Shown: piece by piece, positions 46,159 to 57,190 of the stretch
Position numbering within the stretch: position 1 is the first letter of the stretch
How the letters are laid out: the number at the start of each line of letters is the position of its first letter
Source of the DNA: Isoetes taiwanensis
Taxonomy: Eukaryota > Streptophyta > Lycopodiopsida > Isoetales > Isoetaceae
Length of the DNA stretch: 64,000 nt
Direction of reading: 5' to 3'
NCBI GenBank assembly: GCA_021234155.1
Contig: JAJEKV010000094.1
Span: forward strand, 3,394,535 to 3,458,534
Position numbers and translations under genes: made by a program
The notes under the pieces: generated by a model
Told to the model about the DNA's origin: nothing
The model's database searches: none
Seen by the model: only the letters and a program-made list of their open reading frames with translations

Positions 46159-46632
46159 CTAGCCAACAAATTGTGTGGCGAATATCTTCAATGTGGAACA
46201 CGGATATGAAATGAAATCCTTCAATGGCGTTCTCTTGTAAGACAATCGAGGGGGCGGCTTTGGTCCTTTCTTTTTTTCCCTTGCCATTTGAGGTCTCATC
46301 TTGTCTTTGCGGCTTCGGTATGTGTCCCACCAGGCTTGCTTGGATTTCTTACTTTTGTTTCCCTTCTTCTCAACTTGTCTTTTTTGGCTTGGGTGTGTCC
46401 CACCAGCTACCTTGGATTTCTTACTTTTGTTTCCCTTCTTGGTGGCATTGGCTCTTTTCTTTCTGCTGCTGCCACAGGCACCTCCTTGGTAACTTGTCTG
46501 CAACTCCACCGACCTCTTACGTCTCCACTTTGGAATGCAGTAACAAGGTGCGTAGCATAAAAGCGAAAGATTAAGCGCCAAGTTGAAAGCACAAAAGCGG
46601 TTTTCGGCGGATGGCCCGGCACATATCGGCAT
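46159..46632 (-). CDS. Lysine-rich repeat ORF, unrecognised
   Basis: A 157-aa open stretch with an internal duplication: KKGNKSKKSKVAGGTHPSQK followed by KKGNKSKKSKQAWWDTYRSR. Highly basic, probably nuclear if expressed. A second minus-strand piece at 47839-48033 (EKERIRLRNKMRKANAERED) and one at 47629-47826 may belong to the same broken gene. Function unknown; it lies in the 7.7-kb element and may be part of the element's own coding region. Confidence 0.35.
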   Translation of the reverse strand: MPICAGPSAENRFCAFNLALNLSLLCYAPCYCIPKWRRKRSVELQTSYQGGACGSSRKKRANATKKGNKSKKSKVAGGTHPSQKRQVEKKGNKSKKSKQAWWDTYRSRKDKMRPQMAREKKKGPKPPPRLSYKRTPLKDFISYPCSTLKIFATQFVG

Positions 46633-48731
46633 GTTGCGGCATGCAATGAAGAGAGTATTACCTTTTCAAGCGTCTTCCATTCAAGCAAGAACTCATGATT
46701 CTCTCTCTCTCTTGGACATATAGGAAGAGTTTTTATGCCACGCCGACATATATGCATCAGCGGTCATGTTTATGCCATTCTTCACCCTCGCTCTTGTTGC
46801 AAACCCACGACCCTCAAAGCTTCGTTGGTTGAGTCATACATATATTGGCTGGCGGAACCGTCTCACCGGTCCACGGACCTCGCGGTGCACTTGCACTCTT
46901 CACCATGAAATCCGGTTTTATTTGACCTTAATGCATTCGGGGCTACCACGGCATACTCAACTTCATATGGTATATGCAACAACGGGTTTCCCTTTACGAT
47001 ACTTTCTTTACATAAATAGGCTTCAACTTCTCCGAAAGCCTTTAAGCAAAGCGGGGTGTTCGGGATGTGCCTTTTTGTATTGTTGAAATAGCTCGGTGAA
47101 TGGTGGCCGTTGGTTAGAAATATTTATGCAACAATAGCAAAGAAAAATTTGTATGGAAACTTATACACATGTGACCTCCATAAGGTGCAAGGGATAAGAA
47201 ATTCGAAGCTTGACTCTCCAACGGTGTTCACAACATCTTTCTTGCAAGGAGAGACTACGCTATTTTGTTTCGAATTACGGTATGCTTTGCTTGCAAGCGG
47301 GGGTGAAGAATCACACCTCAACCTCCTTTGGAAGCTAGACCACGGACCATTTCAAAGGGCGGCTTCGATTTTTCTTAATCACGGCGGTTTGCAATTGTTG
47401 ACCTCATGCAACCTATCATAAGAAATATTGCACATTAATCAATGAACATATCTCATCCGGCATCACTTTCGGCCGGATACAAGCACTTAAAAGCACTTAA
47501 AAGCACGAAGAAGCACGGGCATGAAAGCAAGAATTAGATGCACCTAACAGCCACTGCCATAGTGGAATTGCATCTCGATTTTGTGGAAGAAGCCATCACC
47601 CGGTGTCGAGGTTACGGCTCTCCAAACATCATGGTTCCTTTGCCTCTTTGTGGCTGCCATTGTCTGTTTCAAGTTGTTGAGCGGCACCCCCACGCCTTGC
47701 ACTCCTTTGGATTTGGCAAAATTCAGGTTCACGAGATTCCCATTTTAGGTGGTGATGAACCACCCTCTTCATCACATCGGCCTTGAGTTGGGTGAATGTT
47801 TTTGGTGAGCTTATTGAAGTAATCAACTACTTGCTTGGCTATTTCTTGCTTTTGCGTCTCATGCTTTCGAGATCCTCCCGTTCAGCATTTGCTTTTCTCA
47901 TCTTATTCCGTAATCGTATTCTCTCTTTCTCGGCGCATCCAATTTCTTGTAAATTGCGAGGAAACTGGATCTTCCGTGATATTTCTGTGTTGCATTGACA
48001 TCCAACAAATCGGAACAACGTATTGGGATTCATCGGGCCGAAAATCCAATGCTAAGCGTGTGATTGCCTCGGGGCGGTATCGAGGGGCGCCATGAAATTC
48101 ACGAGAGAGGGAGGGATAAGTGAATTGGAGGGAGAAATTTCAAGCGGGCCATGACGAAGTAATCAATTTACAGCGTACTACCACACCACTTTCGGCGAAA
48201 ATCCAGCCGGAAGCCCACAATCATTTTCCCCTAACGGCTCGTTAGGTAGAGGTGGGCGTCGCAGTACATGAAGGCGTAAAAGAAATGACGGGCGATTCGC
48301 CCATCGGCGCAGTTAAGCAAAAGCGGGGGGTGCTGATAGCGGGGGCTAAAACACCTATAAGCATCGTCCGGGCGCATGCTTTTGCTACCCACCAGCATAC
48401 TTTCACCCTATAGCATCCCCGAGGATCACTAAAGACTATATTAAGCCTCCGGTCCACTTAGATCCAATGCAGGAGTGAAGAATGTAGCATGGCAAACCTA
48501 GTAGATCTGTTCTAGAGTAGTAGACATCTCATCTTCGGGGCTTAAACAACCCGAGACCAAGGCGGGCAACTAGATTCTCATGACCTCAATCTCCTCTACT
48601 ATCTCGTCTTCTTCATTTGTTCTTTGTGTTGCTTGGTTCACCACAGTGAGCAAGAAAAGCTAATGTCCGTGAGACTCTTGACGGATGGACTACTAGATGA
48701 ATCCTCTTACAAGAGGGCAAATTGAGGGATC

Positions 48732-49622
48732 TCAAGGCGTATCTTCAATTGAGGGGCACTCAACATGTTTTACATCCCTCTTAGGCCACCAATGAATGTG
48801 CCCTCTTGCTTCACCAATGTTATCTGCCCCTCCGCAGGGGACTGGAAGCTCTGTCGATGGGATCACGGACTCCGTGACCTCAATTGCTACATTTAAAGGA
48901 TCTATTTCCCTCCCATGAAGAGTGGTTCTCTTCAAAATATGGCCCCGGGCAACAATTGTCCTTCCGACGAATAGGTTATAGAGGGGAAAATTGAACCTGT
49001 TTCAATCAAGCAAGGCGACACTTTTTAGAACATATGAATTAGACGAAAAATAAGCACTAAACAAGCAAAAATGGCGCCATTTAGTACAAAAGAATAAATT
49101 TTGGTGTAAATTTGGACATAAATGGCGCCATGGCGCCATTTGGTAGAAATGGTGAACACTTGGATCAAATGGCACCATGGCGCCATTTGTTCCAAATTCA
49201 TACATATGAATTTGCCATAGGTGTGAATTTGGAACAAATGGCGCCATGGCGCCATTTGATCCAAGTGCACCATTTCGACCAAATGGCGCCATGGCTCCAT
49301 TTGGCTCCAAATTTACATTTCGACCGTACACCATTTCAACCGAATGGCGCTATGGTGCCATTTAGACTAAAACCCCATTTTAGTGTATTTGGACCAGAAT
49401 GGCGCCCTGGCGCCATTTGATCCAAGTGGGTGCCATGGAGCAATTTGGCTTAGCTCCATCACAAAATCTACACGAGGTGTCTATGCTATGCATTCTTGCT
49501 CCCATTGCTGTATATGTGTCAATAAGAGCAGGCATGAATAACATGGGCACCCCATGCCAACTTTGCAATTGAAACCAAGGTTCTTCAGCATTAATGTCGG
49601 CATTTGAACACGCTATACACAT
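48732..49622 (-). pseudogene. Fragment of a plant transposon-type protein (DUF8039-like), with palindrome-filled gap
   Basis: The stretch 48960-48732 (minus) reads GRTIVARGHILKRTTLHGRE, then VAIEVTESVIPSTELPVPCG, then GEARGHIHWWPKRDV. The pattern 'G..vA.G.v....H...l......V.V.....~..lP.P.......A.G..i.WP' is that of a domain found at the end of plant CACTA-type ORFs (DUF8039-like). A separate open piece at 49622-49455 (minus) reads CIACSNADINAEEPWFQLQS then WHGVPMLFMPALIDTYTAMG. If both belong to one gene, the ~490 bases between them would be an intron filled with the GGCGCC palindrome array. This linkage is inference. Confidence 0.45.
49120..49418. repeat. Array of six 22-bp palindromes (core TGGCGCCATGGCGCCA)
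   Basis: Copies at 49120-49141 and 49236-49257 are perfect palindromes (AAA + core + TTT). Copies at 49167-49188, 49281-49302, 49342-49363 and 49397-49418 have one to four changes. Spacing is 45-69 bases; the spacers contain further half-sites and words such as CCAAATTCATA and CCATTTCGACC in inverted order, so the whole block can fold on itself. Confidence 0.95.
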
Positions 49623-49859
49623 GGCAGCAATAGAACAGAATTCATACCAGAAATAGTGGACTTACTTGATATTAGATAGATCCATAGTGGTATGTCCTGG
49701 AGCAGTAGATGGAACAGGAAAATCAAGCTGATCCCAGCAGATAAATTCGCAGAAGAATGCGCCAAGAAGAAAGCGTCAAGAATCACCTGGGATTTCGTAG
49801 GCTAAGAAGAAAGCGCTGACAAAGACGCATGCGCAAAGTTTCGCCTAGGCGCTGAGAAA

Positions 49860-50340
49860 AAGAAGCCTGCCTTTCATGGCGGCGGTAAATGCGAGCGGTG
49901 GATTCGGCGCTTTGAACCGCGGTACCTCTAAAACGTCTGCGTCGTGCCATGGTCGCTTTAAGAGGGAGAACGGCGACAAAGAGGGAGCTTTAAATGCAAA
50001 GCACAATTTTAAAAGCGGATGATTCAAATTTGAACAGGTGGCAGTCAAATTTCAATTTACGGGCAGGAATTTTGACTTTTATGTTAATTGGCGGGGGATT
50101 TTTGAATTTTATGTTCAAATTTGGGCGGGGTGTTAGAAGGGAAATATTCAATTTCAAAATTCAAATTTAAGGCGGGCATGGGCGCCCGGGACCGCCGATG
50201 CATGGCCGAGGCATAGGCGCTGGACCCACCTGGCATGGGCGGGCATGGACGGCTGGGCGGGCATGGGCGCCTGGACAACCACGGGCCCTAGTTGGCGCTT
50301 TGTGGTACAACGGATGACCCGCCGACAAAGTTAGTTATGC
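49860..50340. repeat. GC-rich region with GGGCATGGGCGC repeats
   Basis: GGCGGGCATGGGCG and CATGGGCGCC words recur at 50170-50280. The rest is AT/GC patchwork with no supported gene. Confidence 0.5.
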
Positions 50341-50407
50341 CTAATTGTTTTTCTGAAGCACCTCATTCGGTTTTTTCGTTTTCGATTCTAGCTCCTAGCG
50401 TCTCGAC

Positions 50408-50462
50408 CTTAGCCACCAGCGCCCAGCGCCTAGTCGCCAGCGCCTAGCGCCCAGCGCCTAAA
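50408..50462. repeat. CAGCGCCTAG minisatellite
   Basis: Five or more 9-11-bp copies of (CC)AGCGCC(T/C)AG in a row, including AGCGCCCAGCGCCTAG and AGTCGCCAGCGCCTAG. Confidence 0.85.
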
Positions 50463-50699
50463 GCAACCCATTTTGGTCCTTTGTTTTCACAGTTCAGCGC
50501 CTCAACGCATCAAGCTACACACTAGTTTTCGGACCAAATTCAAAGGCTCAAAATGGAAAGCGACAATTGGAGCTCCTCGAGAATGTGGAGACAATGGCTA
50601 AGCGCACCTCAAAGGAGACGGTATGTCATCTACTTGCATTGTTTTGTTTGGGCTAAATGGCCCGGTAGCGCCATTTAGATGCTATTAACCCGGTTTAGG

Positions 50700-51011
50700 G
50701 TCTTATAGTTGACAAATGGCGCCATGGCACCATTTGGATGCCTGAGCGCACTTTAGGAGTCTATTAGCTTACTTTAGGATGCCTGATAGCTTACTCTAGG
50801 GAGTCTTGTTGTTACCAAATGGTGCCATGGCGCCATTTGATGTCTATTAGCTTACATTAGGGCCTTGTTGTTGGTAAATGGTGCCATGGCGCCATTTGAT
50901 GTCTATTAGCTTACCATAGGGCCTTGTTGTTGGCAAATGGCACCATGGTGCTATTCGATGTCTATTAGCATACATTTGGGCCTTGTTGTTGGCAAATGGC
51001 GCCATGGCGTC
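50700..51011. repeat. ~60-bp tandem repeat, each unit headed by a TGGCGCCATGGCGCCA-type palindrome
   Basis: Regular 59-60-bp units start at about 50817, 50877, 50935 and 50994. Each is a palindrome variant followed by GATGTCTATTAGCTTAC, then GGGCCTTGTTGTTGG. Earlier, more diverged units lie at 50640-50816. The array ends 58 bases before the foldback at 51069. Confidence 0.93.
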
Positions 51012-51068
51012 CAGTCCATAAACACTAATGGAGTCATTCGCATATGTATTGCTCCTCCTACGAATCGC

Positions 51069-51168
51069 AGGTGCCTCTACCCAGTCAGAGCCACTCTCCT
51101 TCCAACCATCTTCCGCGAATATTGCGAAGGGGAGGGGCTCGGACTGGGTGGAGGCCTCTGCGAACAAA
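51069..51168. repeat. Foldback (inverted repeat), ~45-bp arms
   Basis: The left arm GCCTCTACCCAGTCAGAGCC then ACTCTCCTTCC pairs with the right arm GGGGAGGGGCTCGGACTGGG then TGGAGGC. The centre CTTCCGCGAATATTGCGAAG is itself palindromic (about 51109-51128). It lies ~130 bases upstream of the ATG of the second ParB/MTase-like copy. Confidence 0.9.
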
Positions 51169-51292
51169 CGCAGGGAAATGCATACGAACTGCTTCCATGT
51201 GCTTATGCACTGGACTCAGATGCAAATGGCACCACGACGCCATTTGCCTACCACAACTGATTGTATGCCTGCTTGTTATTCTTCGCAATCAT

Positions 51293-54192
51293 ATGAACGA
51301 GTCGAAAAACTCGCCTTCATTCGTTGTCAAGGCATTAGCCCAACAGAAACTACCCGTCATTGTGGACACGGCCTGGCTAAAAACAGTTAGCAAGAAGAAG
51401 ACAAGACAAACTAAGGAGACACCTGCAGCTGAAAAAGACTCCTCATCTTCTACTGAGGATGTTGGCCAGGAAACTGACGAAGGAAAGGCGGCGGGCAAGC
51501 GGAAAGTTAAGAGAAAGGATCACAAAGATCCAGAGAAGAAAAAGAAGGAAAAGAAGGAAGAGAAGGAAAAGGAAGAGAAGGAAGAGAAGGAAAAGAAAAA
51601 GGAAAAGAAAGAGAGGGAAAGGGATGGCAAGGGGCAGAAGGAAGGAAAGGCGAGACAGGAAAAGGAGGGAAAGGAAGTGGAGACAGAGGAAATGGAAGGG
51701 AAAAAGAAGAAGAAGAAGCACAGGCTGGAGACCTCCGAGAAGGATAGGACACCTAAAAAGCAAAGAAGGCAGACTCATACTCCTAGTCCTGCTGGAAGTC
51801 CAAGAAGTGGTGGTGAAAGTCCAAGCCCATCGCATAGCCAGGATCCTGCGGGCACACCGGCCAAAAGGGTCACCATTCAGAAGCCAGAGTGCAAGCTTAC
51901 CTTAAGAATTGCTCAGCACTTGCTAGAGGTGCCTGCAAATCTTAAGGTGGAAAGGTCAGAAGAGGAAAAGACGGCAGAGAATACACTGCAAAAAATTTAC
52001 GATCACCGGCATCTGTTTCCTCTGGGTGTCACATTTATAAAAAAGATAGACGTGTTCAAACTATATCAAGGGCCAGCAAATCTGACATCTAGACCAAGGA
52101 ATATGGAGCACGTCAAAACGTTAGTGGAGTCCTTTCAGAGAGACCCACATCCAGTGTTCACTCCCGCTGATGTGATTCCATTCAATCCCCTCACAAACAA
52201 ACTGGTCCCTTGGAAAACCGAGGATGACCTCATGGGGATGCACTATTATATAGTGAATGGCAAGCATTCAGATTATGGTGCTTTCGGCTTGTATGTAGAA
52301 GACTTCGGCACAAAGAAAGTCCCAAGAGCAAATGTCAAAGATTTATCTTCAACGGAATTGCCGAAGTCTTATCCGCACAGTCAACGAACAAGAATGCCTG
52401 CAGCTCAGTTGTGAAGTCAATGATATCACTGCGAAGACTATTTTCAAAGAGCCCTTCATTGAGAACATAACCCACCTGCGGCAGCAATATGCTCTATGCG
52501 GTAAGCCTGATCCATCGGGACGCGGGCAGTCACGCTCAGAACCATACAAGGTACATACTGTTGTAATTGTTGGCAAGATTAGCAAATGGCGCCGCGGCGC
52601 CATTTAGTGAGGAAATGGCGCCGTGGGGCCATTTGATCATTAAATGGCGCCGTTGCGCCATTTCTTCACTAAATGGCGCCGCGGCGCCTTTTGCTCATTA
52701 AATGTCATTCAAGGCTAATTTCTTGTTGTTTCCAGCGTTATCTGGCTTTGGCTGAAGTTACCATACGTGGTAAGCATCCAAAAGATTTCAACCAGTGGGT
52801 CTTCATGCCAGAGGATATTTTTCAGTTATTCATGTCCCTATGGAACTTGTAGAAATCTGGCAAGCTACAAGATAACAAGGGACAAACTATTACTTGTAAC
52901 AGGGCGTCTGGATGGGAAGACCTTTGTCAAGGTCACCAGTGATTATACAGGTAAGCAATTCTTCAAGGCAAGGGCAAAGACACTACGATCTATATCGTTC
53001 TTGAAGAAGGAGATTTTTGAATATGTGAAGGATAATTTTCCGAGGAAGTTCAAATCCTTCACTGATCTCAGTACTGCCGTGGCGGGCTTCGAGGATACCG
53101 ACCTGGTTTCCATGGCCACCTTGCATAGTAAGTGGGTTGAACTTGGAGTGACCAAGGAAGGAGTTTTCGGTAACGTGCCACCTGCCTTGGCAAGATATAT
53201 ACGCAATGCTGTCTTGCAGAGAGAGGATACTGAAGACTTCCGTTGCGAGTTGAACTAACTGACAGCAGGGGGCAAGTTGTTTGCACTCCTGTACCAGCAT
53301 CCTTGATAGCCCTGGACACTAGAGGCATAATTCCAATGTGGGACAAAACCACACTATCCAATTTCTTTAATACAGCTGTAAAGAACACCACAGCTGATTC
53401 TTTCTGGATAGTGGTCTTTGCAAGGCCAGAGCATAACTTTTTGATTTCATCTGTGTTGGATGATCTGGATTCCAGATCCAGAGTTTTTATTGGCATGTAT
53501 GAGGACGAATACAAGAATCCGCCTGCCCCAGGAGTTCAGGAGCTCCATGCACTAGTGTACGCCACAAAAATTCAGGCCACTCAAGGTCATCCTGTCGATG
53601 AAATTGACCTCAAATTCCCGTTTGCCGATTATCCTCAAGAACTGCCACCAGTTCCTGTACCTAATGAAGAAGACAAAGACGGGGAGACCGAGACTATGGC
53701 CGGGAAGCTCTGCAACAGCAGATTCAGATACAGCTGGCAAGGCTTGCCAGGGGACATAATCATGACAAACCAGCTGGGGCCTGCCACATGCTCCTATCTC
53801 GTGCAGAAAATGGTACTGCCAGGAACAGGAGTGTTTGATTACTTCTCCTGTGGTTCGTTTGGCCGGGCTTCATTGATGAATAAGAGGACCCGGTTAAGTA
53901 GGAGTGCCTAAATGGCATTCTTGGTAGGCTTGACCGCCTCCTGAATCCTACCATCGCAGCAGTTCCTGTGACAGAGAGACCAACTGCTGTAGTTGAAGAA
54001 GCTGTAGATCCACCAAATCCAGTGATACCTGAAGCTCAACCCGATGTGGACTATGACGTGATCAGGAATACACAATTCAATCTTGATGATCCCAATTTTA
54101 CAGCCACAACGTTCGAGAGCTTTCAAGGAGATCCTATGGGTGCTTCTTCTAGCCATGGCACTGGCGATGCAGAACCTGATTCTGCTGCATAG
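51293..54192 (+). pseudogene. ParB/Srx-like + amino-methyltransferase-like protein gene (copy 2), broken
   Basis: ATG at 51293. The N-terminus has LPVIVDTAWLKTVSKKK (same block as copy 1), a ~100-residue Lys/Glu repeat, then PANLTSRPRNMEHVKTLVES, FTPADVIPFNP, and the ParB-like GMHYYIVNGKHS (~52.25 kb). A frameshift near 52.27-52.33 kb leads into IVREPL-like text (FKEPFIENITHLRQQYALCG). A phase-0 GT..AG intron is at 52551-52735. After it, a stop at 52850 and shifts near 52.86 and 53.24 kb follow. The MTase-like half has LIALDTRG (catalytic-motif position), SFWIVVFARPEHN, LHALVYATK, RFRYSWQGLPGDI and the SAM-like VFDYFSCGSFGRASLM (53.83 kb). Another shift then precedes the acidic C-terminus ending at 54192. 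Same architecture as copy 1, with at least five disablements. Confidence 0.72.
52584..52692. repeat. Four ~29-bp units of GGCGCC palindromes inside an intron
   Basis: Units at 52584-52605 (perfect, core TGGCGCCGCGGCGCCA), 52613-52634, 52642-52663 and 52671-52692, with 7-8-base spacers. All lie within the 52551-52735 intron of the second ParB/MTase-like gene. On the transcript each unit can form a strong GC hairpin. Confidence 0.95.
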
Positions 54193-54240
54193 CCTCAATC
54201 TGTTTTGTGATTATAATGTAAATTGTACAAAAATATTTTT

Positions 54241-54325
54241 GTAAACAAACAAAGTTTAAAATGAAACGCACTAATTTGCTCAAAACGCACTTCAAAAGGA
54301 ATCTTTGAAAGATTCCCTAAAATCC
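54241..54325 (+). repeat. Inverted-repeat arm, left
   Basis: GTTTAAAATGAAACGCACT then ATTT..GCGCACTT-type and TTTGAAAGATTCC words match the reverse complement of 62235-62320 with few changes. It also contains the palindrome GGAATCTTTGAAAGATTCC. Partner arm is 8 kb away. The stretch 54.33-54.80 kb between the arm and the next array has no gene. Confidence 0.75.
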
Positions 54326-54820
54326 CCCCAAAAAGGTCCCTTTTCATGGTATATTTGTGACAAGTGTGACAATTTGAAAATTTTAGGCATCATTTTTGAG
54401 GGGGGGGTGTGAACTTAGCTTCCATTCAAAATTGTTTGACATCCCTTTTTGGCCCCCCTAGTTTGGTTTGAGAAATAGTAATATTTTCAAAAACTAAACA
54501 AAATAGACATTGAAAAAAACAGCAAGCACACTAAAGTGCCAAAAAGATATTTTATTCAAAGTTTTCAAAATCAGTACAAAACTATGAACAAAACTGTAAA
54601 AAATGCAACACATTTTGACATTGCCTCATTGAAGCAAACATTTTCACATGGAAGTATGCCTCATTGAACAAACTTACACTTTGAAGCGCAAGTTGGAGTC
54701 GAAGACGCTCGCTCTTCGTCTTATATACTTGCTCTTATTTGCTCATCCGTCTTGCTATAGACTTATGTATACCGCGAGGACAATGCGTGGACATAACGTC
54801 TTCAAAATAAATTTCTGGGT

Positions 54821-55102
54821 GGTATAAATTTATACCACAATAGGTAGTGCTTTGTCTGGGATATAACATGCCGGAGAGTTCGCATGGTATAAATTTATAC
54901 CGCAAAAATGGACTCGAAAGTGGTATAAATTTATACCGCTAAGAGGACTCGAAATGGTATAAATTTATACCGCGAGCTCTCTCGATTCATCATGGAGCTC
55001 CCACGGTATAAATTTATACCGTGAGAGCTCCCTCGTTATACCGCGAGAGCTCTCTCGGTATAAATTTATACCGCAACAGCTCTCTCGGTATAAATTTATA
55101 CC
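54821..55102. repeat. Array of seven perfect GGTATAAATTTATACC palindromes
   Basis: Copies at 54821-54836, 54886-54901, 54922-54937, 54956-54971, 55005-55020, 55057-55072 and 55087-55102, all identical. The spacers vary in length and carry GAGAGCTC(C/T)CTC words, also partly palindromic. An eighth perfect copy is at 59745-59760 and an imperfect one at 59722-59737. Confidence 0.97.
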
Positions 55103-55254
55103 GCAGATAACCTTCAGACAATCAATTTATACACATATATGGGTATCAAATGATATATCTATAGGTATATCGGATGGGGGGCATCGCCTTTAGTGTATAT
55201 AGACACCAATCCTGGCCATCCAAATCTTGAGGTGGCGCAATTATGGCCCTCAGA

Positions 55255-55302
55255 TTTTATGGGGGCATGCATGGGCATGCATGTGGTCATGCCCCCACAT
55301 CC
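55255..55302. repeat. GGGGGCATGCATG..CATGCCCCC inverted repeat
   Basis: GGGGGCATGCATGGGCATGC then ATGTGGTCATGCCCCC forms a hairpin with 9-10 paired bases at the base. Local structure only. Confidence 0.6.
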
Positions 55303-55499
55303 CTGGACCGTCGGATCCAAAGAGGGTGGGAAAATCCTATGCGTCAATTTTTTTTTTTGAAAATGCTAGGAAGCTGCAATTTTAGGGCATTTGATCTAAG
55401 CCCTTCAAATTGGGGCATCAGATCTACACCCTTGATTAAAAAGACCATCAATTAAAAAGGTGCCGGTTAGTTGGCACTGGGCATTTATTTCACTCCGGA

Positions 55500-57190
55500 T
55501 ATTTCGATGATGTGGCATTCGTTCACATAGTTCGTGTTTTCAGAAAGGTCGATTCGCTCCTCTTAAAGGAATGCAATGAAGCACAAGATTTTGATATCAC
55601 GGACTTTGATTATTCGTGGCTCCCTCGATCACCACCTTTTGGCGATGGTGGAGTTCTGCAATCGGATTTTTCGGCCTTTTGATCCGTCTTTTTATTATTA
55701 GATAGGAAAGTTTGTGGAAGACATAACTCGGCATTCAACAAACTGATTTCGTTTTTGGCAAGATCTTTGGTATGCAACAGCTGGTTCCGTTCGTTCTATT
55801 TTGGTGCCGAATTTGTCCGGGAGAAGTGGATAGACATGCAAATACCGCGTGACCAGTTGTGGTAGGTTTTGATGGGGCGGCATGGCCTAGGCTTCAATCC
55901 CCGAACCCCGCAAAAAGGCAGAATTTTGTGGAGATCTTGGGCACAAACATTACCGGTTGATCTTAAAGACAAGCTTGAGTCCTTTGTTGAGCTCATCTAT
56001 AACAGGGGGAATTATGAAGCGAATACCACGAGCACTCAAAGGCTTATTCAAACCAACATTTGATCGTTTAGGTCTTCTCAAGACACCGGCTATAGGGCAA
56101 TGATCTGCGGCTTCAATGTATGAAATGTCGGTTGAAGCCCGGCTTAAGGAATTAATCGACATCCATGGCAGCTCAAGGGATCGATTTGGGATAGCCCTTT
56201 GGGCGCCACTTAAAAAAAAAACCGTTGAGCAAATATTTAGTTCCGGAACTTACGGCGGGGGTTTAGGTGAATACCCGAGATTCCGCTTCTCGCCAAAATC
56301 TCCTTTAGCAAAAAGCTCTTGGTTGTGTTACTCGTTAGCCACGATGGCCGACCGTTTTTGATCTAGAGATCTTAGTGCGGCGTTCATGTCCGGCTTCTTT
56401 GGTGATGTTACATTTAAAATCTATCATTTGGTTGTGTTTTCTCGAATGCATGACGGCTTTTTTTTTATTTCTTCTTTTTGTTGCACGCATTTAGTCGAGT
56501 CACTTTAACCGGAGAATTCATCTTTGAATCTTACTCTCATGTTTTGTTGTCGTGTTTAACCTGGACGAAGAGTGTCTTAAGTAAAGTTGCTTTCGCTTTG
56601 TCATTGGTGCAAAACCCGGAGGAGGTATGTACCTAATCTCTTCAAGTTAATATGCGGTTTTATCGAATTGACATATAATCGATTGCATTATTCAATGATT
56701 ATAAATCATATAGTATCACTAGGGTTGCCAAATTTTTGTTGTTGCACATTTTAAAGAAAGGCTTGAAGTTGTGCATCTTCCCCTTAAGCTTGAATGCGGT
56801 TCAACAAGGAATGCATAGGCTTTAGTGTAGGTCTCGTCGCCCTTCCTAATTATGTTCTTGGTTTCACATTGTACAAAGCAACCAAAGTAGTAGAGCATTT
56901 AATCCAAACGTTGGCGGTCAAGCAAAGCGAGCGGAATCCGGTTGCACAAGGGAATAAACGGCTGTTGCCTAGTTGATTTTTGGATCCGGCACCTTGGTGG
57001 CTCATGTGCCTCTTGCCTTAATCCGGCACCTTGGTGGCTCATGTGCCATTGCCATTCTTTGCCGCTAAGCGTCGGTCCCATTTTCCACTATGAAAGCATC
57101 ACCCTCCCGGATATTTATAGCCTCATTAAGGGTTTTGCAGAATCTATAATAAAGGTGTTGCAAGTTGATCTGCCTTGCCTTTCCTAAATT
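55500..57190 (+). other. Unrecognised coding-like remnants
   Basis: The plus strand has discontinuous protein-like text: DFDITDFDYSWLPRSPPFGD at ~55.59-55.65 kb, and MYEMSVEARLKELIDIHGSS, DRFGIALWAPLKKKTVEQIF at 56116-56361. No family is recognised, and stops separate the pieces. A short duplication CCGGCACCTTGGTGGCTCATGTGCC occurs at 56986-57055. It could be another captured, decayed gene. Confidence 0.3.

Larger units (their letters stand above)
40699..48408. mobile_element. 7.7-kb TIR transposon related to the PIF/Harbinger-like MITE
   Basis: The left end reads GGGTGAAAGTAT..TGGTGGGTAGCAAA and the right end is its inverted copy, TTTGCTACCCACCAGCATAC then TTTCACCC, giving ~28-30 bp TIRs. 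Both sides are flanked by TATA (40695-40698 and 48409-48412). The TIR core AAAGTATGCTGGTGGG is shared with the 950-bp MITE at 16554-17503, so the two belong to one family or superfamily. The interior holds a captured FCP1-like phosphatase fragment and several unrecognised, broken coding pieces on both strands. No clear DDE transposase was found. The G/C-rich GCGGG-laden stretches at 41-43 and 46.8-48.3 kb look different from the AT-rich flanks. Confidence 0.82.

Noticed and set aside
51443-51905. Other-frame ORFs (Leu/Phe-rich and Arg/Lys-rich) over the Lys/Glu repeat
   Set aside because: Shadows of the purine-rich low-complexity stretch in the second ParB/MTase-like copy.
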